In this document: one piece after another, positions 51,165 through 58,050 of the stretch
Numbering within the stretch: the stretch's first letter is position 1
How the letters are laid out: each line of letters starts with the position of its first letter
Source: a virus
Virus record (IMG/VR): IMGVR_UViG_3300022839_000011
Coordinates: 1 to 64,000 of that record
Direction: 5' to 3' (one strand)
Length of the DNA stretch: 64,000 nt
Notes under the pieces: generated by a model
Told to the model about the DNA's origin: nothing
Seen by the model: only the letters and a program-made list of their open reading frames with translations
Database searches by the model: none
Translations under genes and position numbers: made by a program

Positions 51165-51854
51165 TCAAAAGTTGAGGTGATCTTCAAAAAGAAACTCATA
51201 AAATGCAACTGGACCCTGCTTGTTTTTGTGATATTCGGCAATTACAAACTTTCCGTAAAATACCGCACCAGCATCAAGATTTAACCGATTGGTTGTCATA
51301 ATTGGGCCATTCTTTTTTGGTGTATGTCCATGCGTAAGATATAACCCTTGATTTTGGTTATTGTATGGTTCGCTATCATGCATACGATACCATACACAGG
51401 AATATTCTACCTGATTTTCTGGCGAAAGAGAATCATCATAATAAGCATGGGCAAATACGTTCTTATCTTCAATGTGGTACAGTTTAAGAAAATGCATCCA
51501 TTCAATAACATCACGTGGAATACTACTTAGTACTGTTTGATACGTTTGAGTATCATTTTGACTATAACCAGCAATATCGAGTGCCGCTTTTCGATTGTGG
51601 AAACTCGTTCCTTTTTTATAAGATTCAAGAAACATACTTTCATGGTTTCCAAGCAGACATACAAACTCCCAATTTTCTGGGGGGTTCATTACAGTTTGAA
51701 GTGCCCCATAATTATCAGGGCCACGATCAATATAATCACCCAAAAATATAATTTTTCCACCTTCTGGGTTGCAATCATACACAGTCTGTAATGCTGTTTT
51801 CAAAACACTATTACATCCATGAATGTCTGGAAAACAATAATACCGTTCATTCAT
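51165..51854 (-). CDS. PPP-family serine/threonine protein phosphatase
   Basis: 229 residues with FPDIHGCN, FLGDYIDRGPDN and LLGNHESMF in order, then LTHGHTPKK, the lambda-phosphatase/PPP signature of metal ligands and catalytic His. It probably removes phosphates from host or phage proteins. Distinct from the metallophosphoesterase at 2849. Confidence 0.9.
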   Translation of the reverse strand: MNERYYCFPDIHGCNSVLKTALQTVYDCNPEGGKIIFLGDYIDRGPDNYGALQTVMNPPENWEFVCLLGNHESMFLESYKKGTSFHNRKAALDIAGYSQNDTQTYQTVLSSIPRDVIEWMHFLKLYHIEDKNVFAHAYYDDSLSPENQVEYSCVWYRMHDSEPYNNQNQGLYLTHGHTPKKNGPIMTTNRLNLDAGAVFYGKFVIAEYHKNKQGPVAFYEFLFEDHLNF

Positions 51855-51866
51855 AATATTTGTCCT

Positions 51867-52211
51867 TTAGTTTAAGGTTGAAATCGCATCAAAAAGGCCA
51901 TTGATAAATTTGCCAGTCGCCTTTGCTTCTTTATACAATGCTGCGCGCATACCGTATTTTGGCAGTTGACTGAATGGCACATGCACATCAACGTGCATTC
52001 CATCAAGGATGCCGTGCACATATGAAATGTCCCAGAAAGGAAACCCTGGGTCTGAAAGCATACGAAAACGGGTAATGCGCAAGCCTTTGGTAGTCCAATC
52101 AACCTCATCAACGCCTCCATCCTGAGCGTGGCGAGTGTTATGGTATTGCATACCGTTCACAAGACCGTTTTGCTCACCTACAGAAGGACGATTCATTGTT
52201 TCAAAAGACAT
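51867..52211 (-). CDS. Hypothetical protein
   Basis: 114 residues, His- and Trp-containing (YHNTRHAQDGG, FPFWDISYVHG), GC content higher than its neighbours. First gene after the promoter at 52242-52270. Not recognised. Confidence 0.6.
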   Translation of the reverse strand: MSFETMNRPSVGEQNGLVNGMQYHNTRHAQDGGVDEVDWTTKGLRITRFRMLSDPGFPFWDISYVHGILDGMHVDVHVPFSQLPKYGMRAALYKEAKATGKFINGLFDAISTLN

Positions 52212-52241
52212 GGTGTTTCCTTTTCATTTCTCTATACAATC

Positions 52242-52270
52242 AATGTATTACAAAGAAGATATGATGTCAA
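52242..52270 (-). promoter_or_regulatory. Early sigma70-type promoter
   Basis: Minus strand TTGACA, 17-base spacer, TACATT. Confidence 0.65.
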
Positions 52271-52285
52271 CACAATTTTTTATTA

Positions 52286-52729
52286 TTATTCGCCTGTATA
52301 GGATTTGAGCATCCATTGCATTTTTTCGTGGAACTGAATTTGCGTTTCAAGAGTCGAAGTTAATCCTCTTTCCCCCAGTTCATCTGCAATATTTACCACT
52401 TCATTAAGCTCTTGTGTCAATAACATATTATCAGAAGCTAATCGAATTAGCATAAATTTTGGGCTTGGCACTGCAATTTCATCAGAAATAAGCGAAAGTT
52501 CTGAAAATCTTTTTAGCGAGCCTGGCGCATATGAGTCTAAAGCCCTGATGTGCTCTGCATATATATCTACTGAGTTATGTAAGTTGATATAGAATTCGGA
52601 AAAGAATCTGTGATACTCACTAAAATTTTGTCCTGTAACGTTCCAATGATAATTATGCGTTTTTAGATACAATGAAAAAGTAGTTGCTAATACGACTTTT
52701 AGGCGCTCTACTAAAATTGATTTGTCCAT
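52286..52729 (-). CDS. dps: Dps-type ferritin-like DNA-protection protein
   Basis: 147 residues, the usual Dps length. The inter-subunit ferroxidase residues are all present with family spacing: His28 (THNYHWNVTG), His40, Asp55 and Glu59 (VDIYAEHIRAL). Dps dodecamers bind DNA and oxidise/store iron, limiting Fenton damage. Expressed from a site with AGGAGAAAA. In this genome it could take up iron released by heme oxygenase; that link is inference. Confidence 0.9.
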   Translation of the reverse strand: MDKSILVERLKVVLATTFSLYLKTHNYHWNVTGQNFSEYHRFFSEFYINLHNSVDIYAEHIRALDSYAPGSLKRFSELSLISDEIAVPSPKFMLIRLASDNMLLTQELNEVVNIADELGERGLTSTLETQIQFHEKMQWMLKSYTGE

Positions 52730-52760
52730 ACTTTTCTCCTAAATGTAAATTGGTATGCTA

Positions 52761-53000
52761 CTATTTATCAGTGCTTGTGTAGCTAACCCGATACATACCT
52801 TCTGGTTTTTTTAGTGCTTCTTGTAATTCATAAAACATCTGATGTGACGTGGAAATAAATTCGTAACTATTCAATGTCTCACACCACTGTTTAAGCCAAA
52901 CACCATCATCATCTATTAACAATTCAACATCATCATGTTCTGCTGTTTCATCCATCAGAACTGTTACTGTCTCATCAAATTTAATTTCGTTTGTGAACAT
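52761..53000 (-). CDS. Small acidic hypothetical protein
   Basis: 79 residues, acidic (DETAEHDDVELLIDDDG), soluble. Not recognised. Confidence 0.55.
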   Translation of the reverse strand: MFTNEIKFDETVTVLMDETAEHDDVELLIDDDGVWLKQWCETLNSYEFISTSHQMFYELQEALKKPEGMYRVSYTSTDK

Positions 53001-53334
53001 TCAAATTTCTCCTAAATTTTAAGCTTGATATCAAACCCATGAAAATTGGCCGCGCCTATACCCACCGTTTACACAAAAGGCATTATCTCTTATCATGCCG
53101 CGCGGCAACATGATCGTAGTTTGAAAACAATACTGGTTTATTCCCATTCACTTAATGGCTTAGTCAAACACTATCCACCAAACTACCATCCCCAACTATT
53201 GGGATGAGAACTCTAACTTTTGTTTTTCCCAAAATAAATTTTGACTGTCATAAATGGTGGTTTGTGAGGCAAACCACCATTGAATTGCTTTGGATTTACA
53301 TGCAGATACACATATCTGCATGTAAATCACTATA
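53001..53334. other. Non-coding region with two perfect hairpins
   Basis: Holds AATGGTGGTTTG/CAAACCACCATT (53253-53281, 12 bp) and GATTTACATGCAGATA/TATCTGCATGTAAATC (53293-53328, 16 bp, CACA loop). Also a short GGCAT/ATGCC repeat near 53075-53095. Neither long hairpin has a U-run. A 26-codon frame near 53035-53120 exists but lacks a clear ribosome-binding site. Confidence 0.6.
53293..53328. repeat. 16-bp perfect inverted repeat
   Basis: A 36-base palindrome with a 4-base loop just downstream of the gene ending at 53335; likely a processing or bidirectional stability element. Confidence 0.75.
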
Positions 53335-53751
53335 TCACTTTTCTAATTTAGACCAATTAACAAGAGTTTCTTTTGACACTTCGGGGGTAGATTTATCCCG
53401 ATATTTGTTTACCATTGCTACAACGCGAGGAACGACAAATTGAAAAAAATCATATTCGCTATCTTGCTTTCTTTTATGTTCTACTGTGGTGTATAGTACA
53501 CCTGCAATATATGCACGGGCAAGATAAGTTGCTCTGTTTTCTTGGCGAACATCTTTTCGACGATGCCTGTTTAACGAGTAGTATTTACTATACATAGGAT
53601 CTTCATATTGGTTATATTCAATATTAGAACCAGCCGCATTATGCTGCTCTATGTTCCAACGAAACTGTTTTAACAATTTTCTTTCTTCAAAGCGAATTAG
53701 CTGCGCTTCTACTGAAAGGTGCTTTGATTTAATTTTTAGTTCTATAGGCAT
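53335..53751 (-). CDS. Conserved phage hypothetical protein
   Basis: 138 residues, basic N-terminal half (EERKLLKQFRWNIEQHN) and a C-terminal FFQFVVPRVVAMVNKY segment familiar from hypothetical proteins of marine T4-like phages. Soluble. Function unknown. Confidence 0.65.
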   Translation of the reverse strand: MPIELKIKSKHLSVEAQLIRFEERKLLKQFRWNIEQHNAAGSNIEYNQYEDPMYSKYYSLNRHRRKDVRQENRATYLARAYIAGVLYTTVEHKRKQDSEYDFFQFVVPRVVAMVNKYRDKSTPEVSKETLVNWSKLEK

Positions 53752-53907
53752 TTTTAGTCTCCTATTTGATTGAATTTGATTTACTTTACTTTTTAGCCAA
53801 ATAGGTTACGGCGGCGATCTAATCTACAACATTTGCATCTCCTTTTGGTTGTCAAATTGCTATGTATAATGTATTTATCAGTATCCCTACCTTATTTTTA
53901 TATTGGT

Positions 53908-54032
53908 AGGTTTGAGAGGAATCGAACCCCCAAAGTAAAATGCGCTGTCTTACCTTCGTAACTTAGTCACCAGACTTGAAACAAAAATTTGCTTTCTAGA
54001 AAAGCAAATTTTCTATCCGTTACGTCATACCT
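53908..54032 (-). pseudogene. Expanded, probably defective tRNA-like gene
   Basis: Minus strand ends CAAACCT-ACC and a T-arm GGGGGTTCGATTCCTCT; 5' AGGTATG can form the acceptor stem with one mismatch. But the span is 125 bases, with a hairpin AAATTTGCTTT/AAAGCAAATTT inside the 5' half and no regular anticodon stem. It reads as a tRNA broken by insertion. Confidence 0.45.
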
Positions 54033-54060
54033 ATATTTACTATAACACAATTGTTATATT

Positions 54061-54145
54061 TGGTGCCCCCTCCCGGAATCGAACCGAGACTCCATAAGGA
54101 ACCGAATTTTAAGTCCGGAGCGTCTACCTGTTCCGCCAAGGGGGC
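54061..54145 (-). tRNA. tRNA-Leu (UAA)
   Basis: Acceptor GCCCCCT/AGGGGGC, long class-II variable arm, T-arm TCGGTTCGATTCCGGGA region and encoded CCA. The anticodon loop reads CTTAAAA, anticodon TAA, reading UUA codons favoured by an AT-rich genome. Confidence 0.9.
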
Positions 54146-54171
54146 ATATTACTAATTATTTATGGTGGCTA

Positions 54172-54927
54172 CTAGCGTTTTCGCTTGAAGCACCTATCTT
54201 CGTAAAAATCTTTCATATGGCGTTTCACCCATAAGTTAACTTTCGGAGGAGTAATTCCAATGATTTTTGAAACTTCTGAAACCCAGCCAAATTTGCTAAA
54301 ATCTATATCGCTGTTTTCTACAGCAAGTATAACTGAACGGTATTTAATGTCCGTTTTCATTCTATGCTTCACACCAGGTAAAAGCGGTTTTTTTGCTTCC
54401 TTAGCAATTACTCTTTTCCTTTGCGTTTCAAAATACTCAGAATAATCTGGTTGTTCGCCAAGTTCTATAAGTTTTAGTACGTTGTCAGGATAGAAACATT
54501 GTGAATAGTGTATTTCCAATATTTTCCAACCTGCGCCTTCTATTTTATTGTGCCTCTCTTGATAATAATCACGCAGTGACCAATCGGAATTGTAATGCTG
54601 ATTTCCGTTTATTTCAATACCAAGTTTAATGTCAGGAAAGGCGATGTCTATGGAATAACTCATATCATCTAACGGAATCCACTCCTCAACAAATGATATG
54701 TTATTTGCTCTTAAAGCTTCCTTAATTTTTTCGCATGGCACTGAAACAAATTTGTCTCTTTGACGCCAAGGATGTTTGTCAGGGTTTTTCTTTAGGAACT
54801 TCTTTCGCGATTCTGATATTTTTTGCTTGGTTTCAGGTGAAACAATTTTCGCACACTTTATTGAACAGTATCTGCTTCTTCTTTCAGAAAATTCTGTATG
54901 GCATCTTAAACAATTTTTTGTTTTCAT
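54172..54927 (-). CDS. Vsr/EDxHD-like free-standing homing endonuclease
   Basis: 251 residues. The N-terminus has a zinc knuckle (CLRCHTEF, then CSIKC) and a NUMOD3-like KQKISESRKKF. The core SIDIAFPDIKLGIEINGNQH followed by GWKILEIHYSQ matches the Vsr-like EDxHD endonuclease fold, the family first noted near split inteins in marine phages. It sits between tRNA-Leu and the tRNA-Arg-like gene. Its start is caged by the hairpin at 54925-54971. Confidence 0.85.
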   Translation of the reverse strand: MKTKNCLRCHTEFSERRSRYCSIKCAKIVSPETKQKISESRKKFLKKNPDKHPWRQRDKFVSVPCEKIKEALRANNISFVEEWIPLDDMSYSIDIAFPDIKLGIEINGNQHYNSDWSLRDYYQERHNKIEGAGWKILEIHYSQCFYPDNVLKLIELGEQPDYSEYFETQRKRVIAKEAKKPLLPGVKHRMKTDIKYRSVILAVENSDIDFSKFGWVSEVSKIIGITPPKVNLWVKRHMKDFYEDRCFKRKR

Positions 54928-54971
54928 TCGAACCTCTGTTTGTATTATTTATATAAACGGGGGTTCGAATG
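54925..54971 (-). promoter_or_regulatory. Start-caging hairpin with late promoter in loop
   Basis: CATTCGAACC pairs with GGTTCGAATG (10 bp perfect); the latter arm includes the start codon and lies next to AGAGG. TATAAATA (54946-54953) sits in the loop. Same arrangement as upstream of the NrdA endonuclease. Confidence 0.8.
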
Positions 54972-54989
54972 AAACGTGTATTTTAATTT

Positions 54990-55068
54990 TGGCGCACCCG
55001 GAGGGACTCGAACCCCCATCGATCCAATTACGGTACTACCGCTTAGAAGGCGGTTCCGATACGGGTGC
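54990..55068 (-). tRNA. tRNA-Arg (UCU)-like with aberrant D-arm region
   Basis: Perfect acceptor GCACCCG/CGGGTGC, G73 with encoded CCA, T-arm GGGGGTTCGAGTCCCTC and a good anticodon arm ACCGC-CTTCTAA-GCGGT (TCT). The normal D-arm position has only TATCGGA, while a D-loop-like GTAATTGGATCGAT follows the anticodon arm. ATCGG and TCGAT can pair around the whole anticodon domain. Function uncertain. Confidence 0.55.
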
Positions 55069-55073
55069 AGCAG

Positions 55074-55116
55074 AATTAAAAAAGTCCATTGCTCTATCCA
55101 ACTGAGCTAAGGTGCC
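55074..55116 (-). pseudogene. 5' half of a tRNA (Lys UUU-like)
   Basis: GGCACCTTAGCTCAGTTGGA and ATAGAGC form a regular acceptor strand and D-arm, then ATGGACTTTTTT gives the anticodon stem 5' side and a TTT anticodon, after which the tRNA pattern stops. It abuts the tRNA-Arg-like gene. A truncated remnant, or the 5' part of a rearranged gene. Confidence 0.5.
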
Positions 55117-55192
55117 ATCAAAATTAGTCAACTTAGACATTGTTCCTGATACAGATGTATCAAAATATTAGATATAATGGTAGAAGTCTTTG

Positions 55193-55276
55193 TGGAGGAG
55201 GTCGGACTTGAACCGACAGTGCTGTTAAGCGTTCCGTTATGAGCGGAAAGGGGATAACCAATTTTCCTACTCTTCC
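55193..55276 (-). tRNA. tRNA with CAU anticodon and long variable arm
   Basis: Acceptor GGAAGAG/CTCCTCC with one mismatch, D-arm GGAAAATTGGTTATCCC, anticodon arm TTCCG-CTCATAA-CGGAA (CAT), T-arm GTCGGTTCAAGTCCGAC. The variable region CGCTTAACAGCACT is class-II length, unusual for Met or Ile. No encoded CCA. Confidence 0.7.
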
Positions 55277-55446
55277 ACAAAGACTTCTATTCACCCATTA
55301 AAATTTAGCTACATGTTGGTTTTGCGCCAACCCCACCTTGTTCTAAAACTACTTATGATTACGGTGTTTATTCCAGTACATCAAATAAACACTATCTTAT
55401 CACTTTCGCCCAAGGTATATGCACTATTACACTTTTGTAGCTATAT

Positions 55447-55482
55447 CAATCATGGTTTATTGGTTCGTCGCCATACATGATC
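55447..55482 (-). repeat. 36-nt repeated element, copy A
   Basis: Related to 62132-62167 with 6 differences in 36. On the minus strand it can encode MYGDEPINHD before a stop, and its ends pair as ATCATG/CATGAT. Confidence 0.75.
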
Positions 55483-55491
55483 TATATTGTT

Positions 55492-55520
55492 ATCTTAGTC
55501 TATTTCTTTTCTGTTGTCAA
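55492..55520 (-). promoter_or_regulatory. Early sigma70-type promoter
   Basis: Minus strand TTGACA, 17-base spacer, TAAGAT, upstream of the 36-nt element and the tRNA at 55193. Confidence 0.6.
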
Positions 55521-55530
55521 CTCTTTTATT

Positions 55531-55647
55531 TTAGAAGCTGGAAATTATTTTTGAAACTGCAATCGGCCCGTATATCACTACAATTGGTGTAATCATTAAA
55601 ACAAGAAGGCAACGAATCATAGGGAAGTTTCCGTATTTGTTTTTCAT
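55531..55647 (-). CDS. Very small membrane protein
   Basis: 38 residues (MKNKYGNFPMIRCLLVLMITPIV then YGPIAVSKII), one membrane segment. Gap ORF between the promoter at 55492 and the gene at 55700. Confidence 0.45.
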   Translation of the reverse strand: MKNKYGNFPMIRCLLVLMITPIVVIYGPIAVSKIISSF

Positions 55648-55699
55648 TTTGTTCTCCTTATGAAGTGACATTACAACATCACTTCACCATTGTAAAGAC

Positions 55700-55927
55700 T
55701 TATTTCCACTTTTTAGAAAGAGCAACAAATCCGCGACCTTTACCAGACAATTCATACACAATGGCTGGGCGACCGCGCGTATCAGACTTTACAGGTACTT
55801 GGACAAGCAGACCGCGACTTGCGAGTTTCAATTTCTGATAGCGGGACAGTTTAGAATCACAAAAGTTGGAAAGAATCGTAGCAACAAGCTTGTTATTTTC
55901 AGCAAGAGTTTTGGGACCGCGTTTCAT
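55700..55927 (-). CDS. Small winged-helix-like protein
   Basis: 75 residues, basic; LSRYQKLKLASRGLLVQVPV and DTRGRPAIVYELSGKG suggest a winged helix with a beta wing, a typical small DNA-binding regulator. Weak similarity only. Promoter at 55959-55987. Confidence 0.55.
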   Translation of the reverse strand: MKRGPKTLAENNKLVATILSNFCDSKLSRYQKLKLASRGLLVQVPVKSDTRGRPAIVYELSGKGRGFVALSKKWK

Positions 55928-55958
55928 TTTAATCTCCTTTGTTTCTGTCTATGCTTTT

Positions 55959-55987
55959 AATATAGTAGAAGATTAAGATGTTGTCAA
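55959..55987 (-). promoter_or_regulatory. Early sigma70-type promoter
   Basis: Minus strand TTGACA, 17-base spacer, TATATT, upstream of the gene at 55927. Confidence 0.65.
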
Positions 55988-55996
55988 CACATTTTT

Positions 55997-56155
55997 TCAA
56001 TTATCTAGCAAATGAAACAATTCTCTTCCGATTTTTTCAAAAAACTCAGTATCTTTTGTCTGCTCTTTGATCTCAAAAGGAATTCGCAAAGTTACTTCCA
56101 GCTCTGCACCGAAAGTTTCTGGATTGTGTGTTCTTTTAGCACTTACAAGTTTCAT
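55997..56155 (-). CDS. Small hypothetical protein
   Basis: 52 residues (MKLVSAKRTHNPETFGAELE...), acidic C-terminal helix. Found in a gap; spacing supports it. Not recognised. Confidence 0.5.
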   Translation of the reverse strand: MKLVSAKRTHNPETFGAELEVTLRIPFEIKEQTKDTEFFEKIGRELFHLLDN

Positions 56156-56280
56156 TTGTGTTTGCCTCTCTTTCTAAAATAGTGGTAACTTCCAACACCT
56201 TTTTGTGTTTTCGCCCACAATAATTTTGATGGCATAAAGCCAATATAATCACAATCTTTAAGGCTATCGAACAATTCTAT

Positions 56281-56371
56281 TGGTGTTCAGCGGGGGAATT
56301 GAACCCCACTTGGATTGTGCATCATGACGCCTGTGTTAATGCAAACCAGTTAAACCTAACCAATGCTGAAC
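56281..56371 (-). tRNA. Class-II tRNA-like gene, anticodon uncertain
   Basis: Acceptor GTTCAGC/GCTGAAC, A73 and encoded CCA; T-arm TGGGGTTCAATTCCCCC; D-arm GGTTAGGTTTAACT. The anticodon region GTTTG-CATTAACA-CAGGC would have an 8-base loop and possible TAA anticodon (Leu), with a long variable region. May be a degraded gene. Confidence 0.55.
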
Positions 56372-56648
56372 GTATCTTTGTCAGGTATTTCGGGCCTGAC
56401 ACCCTAGACTGTTACTTACAACAGCCTACCAGTGGCCTCTTTTCTTTTAGATATGCTGCTACTAATAAAATGCGACTTTTACCACATATCTTATCCAATA
56501 CTTCACTGGACCTTTACAGGAGGACAATGGACAGTCCTTTGATTTGGAGCCGATTTTAGGAATTGCACCTATTGGAATATATCTGTACACACAAACATAT
56601 TTCTTATTGATTCATACCGTAAACTGAACGGACTTAATCAGCGTATTA
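56372..56648. other. Non-coding stretch, possible tRNA remnant
   Basis: Near 56545-56575 the minus strand has AGGTGCAATTCCT and AATCGGCTCCA, resembling a T-arm and acceptor end with CCA, and GCTGATT near 56635 could pair with AATCGGC. The rest does not fold as a tRNA by eye. No ORF supported. Confidence 0.35.
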
Positions 56649-56725
56649 TGGTTGCGGGAGTAGGATTTGAACCTACGACCTTCAGCTTATGAGGCTGACG
56701 AGCTACCAGACTGCACTATCCCGCA
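56649..56725 (-). tRNA. Initiator tRNA-fMet (CAU)
   Basis: TGCGGGATAGTGCAGTCTGG and TAGCTCGTCAG-CCTCATAAGCTG-AAGGTC closely follow bacterial initiator tRNA; T-arm GTAGGTTCAAATCCTAC, acceptor TCCCGCA, A73 and encoded CCA. Bases 1 and 72 pair as T-A, whereas cellular initiators usually have a mismatch. Confidence 0.9.
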
Positions 56726-56755
56726 ATGATACATATAAAATAGCGTTTGTATAGT

Positions 56756-56786
56756 TATTTATACACTAATTATAATAGTTTGTCAA
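56756..56786 (-). promoter_or_regulatory. Overlapping early and late promoters
   Basis: TTGACA (56781-56786), 17-base spacer, TATAAA (56758-56763); the same bases extend to TATAAATA (56756-56763), a late promoter. One site can serve tRNA-fMet both early and late. Confidence 0.75.
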
Positions 56787-57147
56787 TAGTTAATTTGTAG
56801 CAGGCTGCACACATTATCATTAAGGTGCGCTTCGAGATTTAACGCTGATTTAAATCAGCCGCACCGCCGTTTGCTGTCTATGGGATTAGACGCTACAAAT
56901 TAACTAACTGTATGGCTTAACCGTCATAGTCGATACACCGTTATTGTTGGTGTATGATTCTCCTAGTTATGATAGCAACACCTTCGACTTGCCTACAGTC
57001 GAAGGTGTTGGATATGTTAAAGTGTTTTCTTCACCAGACCGATTTTAAATCCTATAAACAGAACGATCCATTTTCTGCGTTTACTCCTCGTGATGCGCTT
57101 CACTGCAAAGGCATTAGCAGGATAGGCGTGAGGGGGCATATTAATTT
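56787..57147. other. Non-coding stretch with a 14-bp hairpin
   Basis: The main element is at 56976-57010. Also AATCAGC/GCTGATT-like repeats near 56840-56860. No ORF with gene-like features. Confidence 0.55.
56976..57010. repeat. 14-bp perfect inverted repeat with 7-base loop
   Basis: CAACACCTTCGACT pairs with AGTCGAAGGTGTTG around TGCCTAC. No U-run on either side. Confidence 0.8.
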
Positions 57148-57223
57148 TGGTGGAGTATATCGGACTCGAACCGATCACATCTACGTTGCAAACATAGCGC
57201 TCTCCCAGATGAGCTAATACCCC
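57148..57223 (-). tRNA. tRNA-Ala (UGC)
   Basis: GGGGTAT/ATACTCC acceptor, anticodon arm CTATG-TTTGCAA-CGTAG (TGC), T-arm ATCGGTTCGAGTCCGAT, encoded CCA. Confidence 0.9.
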
Positions 57224-57241
57224 ATTATTATCTACTATTTA

Positions 57242-57318
57242 TGGCAGGAGCAGCGGGAATTGAACCCGCGTCGCAAGGTTTTGGAGACCCGCATTTTTCC
57301 AATTAGTACCACACCCCT
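57242..57318 (-). tRNA. tRNA-Trp (CCA)
   Basis: AGGGGTG acceptor, anticodon loop CTCCAAA (CCA) in stem CGGGT/ACCTT, T-arm GCGGGTTCAATTCCCGC, G73 with encoded CCA. Confidence 0.85.
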
Positions 57319-57403
57319 GTATTTATATTCTTATTATCAATCGGTCAAACCACAAAGACATTAGTAGAATATGCGTAAGGGGCTCATGTCGTATCTTAAT
57401 TTT

Positions 57404-57478
57404 TGGTGCTGATGGAGAGAATCGAACTCCCAATCTACTGATTACAAATCAGTTGCCTTACCATTCGGCCACATCAGC
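57404..57478 (-). tRNA. tRNA-Thr (UGU)
   Basis: GCTGATG/CATCAGC acceptor, anticodon arm ACTGA-TTTGTAA-TCAGT (TGT), T-arm GGGAGTTCGATTCTCTC, encoded CCA. Confidence 0.9.
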
Positions 57479-57771
57479 GTGTTAGTTTAAATGGCGCCTC
57501 CAAGTTACCGTCTAGGTATACAAGCAATACATGGTAGCTAATCCACAATGCGTTCCATTGATTTTAAGGCCAATATGTCTCGAATAACTCAGATATTGTT
57601 TAGAGCGGCATATGGGAATCTAATCCGTTTCTTTGGTTTGAAAAACCAATGCCGCAAACTGTCTAGAGAGGGACCAATTGTCTCTAGCAGGTAGGAATTG
57701 CATAATCGCATCAACGAGTTGGGTCAAGCTCTCCGCATATGATTAGTGGTAATTCCTACAATTTTTTGAAG
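57479..57771. other. Structured non-coding region with tRNA-sized elements
   Basis: Three consecutive inverted-repeat elements: 57605-57655 (GCGGCAT/ATGCCGC enclosing two small hairpins), 57663-57687 (CTAGAGA/TCTCTAG) and 57691-57759 (GTAGGAATT/AATTCCTAC enclosing TAATC/GATTA and GAG/CTC). None has a normal T-arm and anticodon arm together. Possible degraded tRNAs or small stable RNAs, as in the T4 tRNA cluster. Confidence 0.5.
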
Positions 57772-57981
57772 TTATTTTGTAAAATAACTTCGCCTTGAAC
57801 CGTTACCAAGAATTTCATCTGTATTCAGATACCGAAATCCTGCATAGTTATTAGTATCCATCAAAACATACTCAATCATTGCACATACCGCTTCGCGCCC
57901 ATCCGCAGTGCTATCTTTTGCAGACAGTGCAGCATTAGCAGCATTCAATAACTTACCGACTTCAATTGTCTTGCGTTTCAT
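57772..57981 (-). CDS. Small hypothetical protein
   Basis: 69 residues (MKRKTIEVGKLLNAANAALSA...), helical N-terminus, basic tail. Its end lies in a GAAGTTATTTT/AAAATAACTTC hairpin (57767-57790). Promoter at 58018-58046. Not recognised. Confidence 0.6.
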   Translation of the reverse strand: MKRKTIEVGKLLNAANAALSAKDSTADGREAVCAMIEYVLMDTNNYAGFRYLNTDEILGNGSRRSYFTK

Positions 57982-58017
57982 GTCATATTTCCTTTAGGTT
58001 TTATGCAACTTACAATT

Positions 58018-58046
58018 ACATTAAACGAAGTTCTTAGTGTTGTCAA
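58018..58046 (-). promoter_or_regulatory. Early sigma70-type promoter
   Basis: Minus strand TTGACA, 17-base spacer, TAATGT, upstream of the gene at 57981. Confidence 0.65.
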
Positions 58047-58050
58047 CATC

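Larger units (their letters stand above)
55277..55530. other. Non-coding stretch with hairpins and 36-nt element
   Basis: Contains GTTGG/CCAAC near 55315, GTGTTTATT/AATAAACAC at 55364-55392 (9 bp), the 36-nt repeat copy at 55447-55482, and the promoter 55492-55520. No convincing ORF. Confidence 0.55.

Noticed and set aside
57320-57327. Late promoter TATAAATA immediately before tRNA-Trp
   Set aside because: The expected start would fall inside the mature tRNA, so the match is probably chance.
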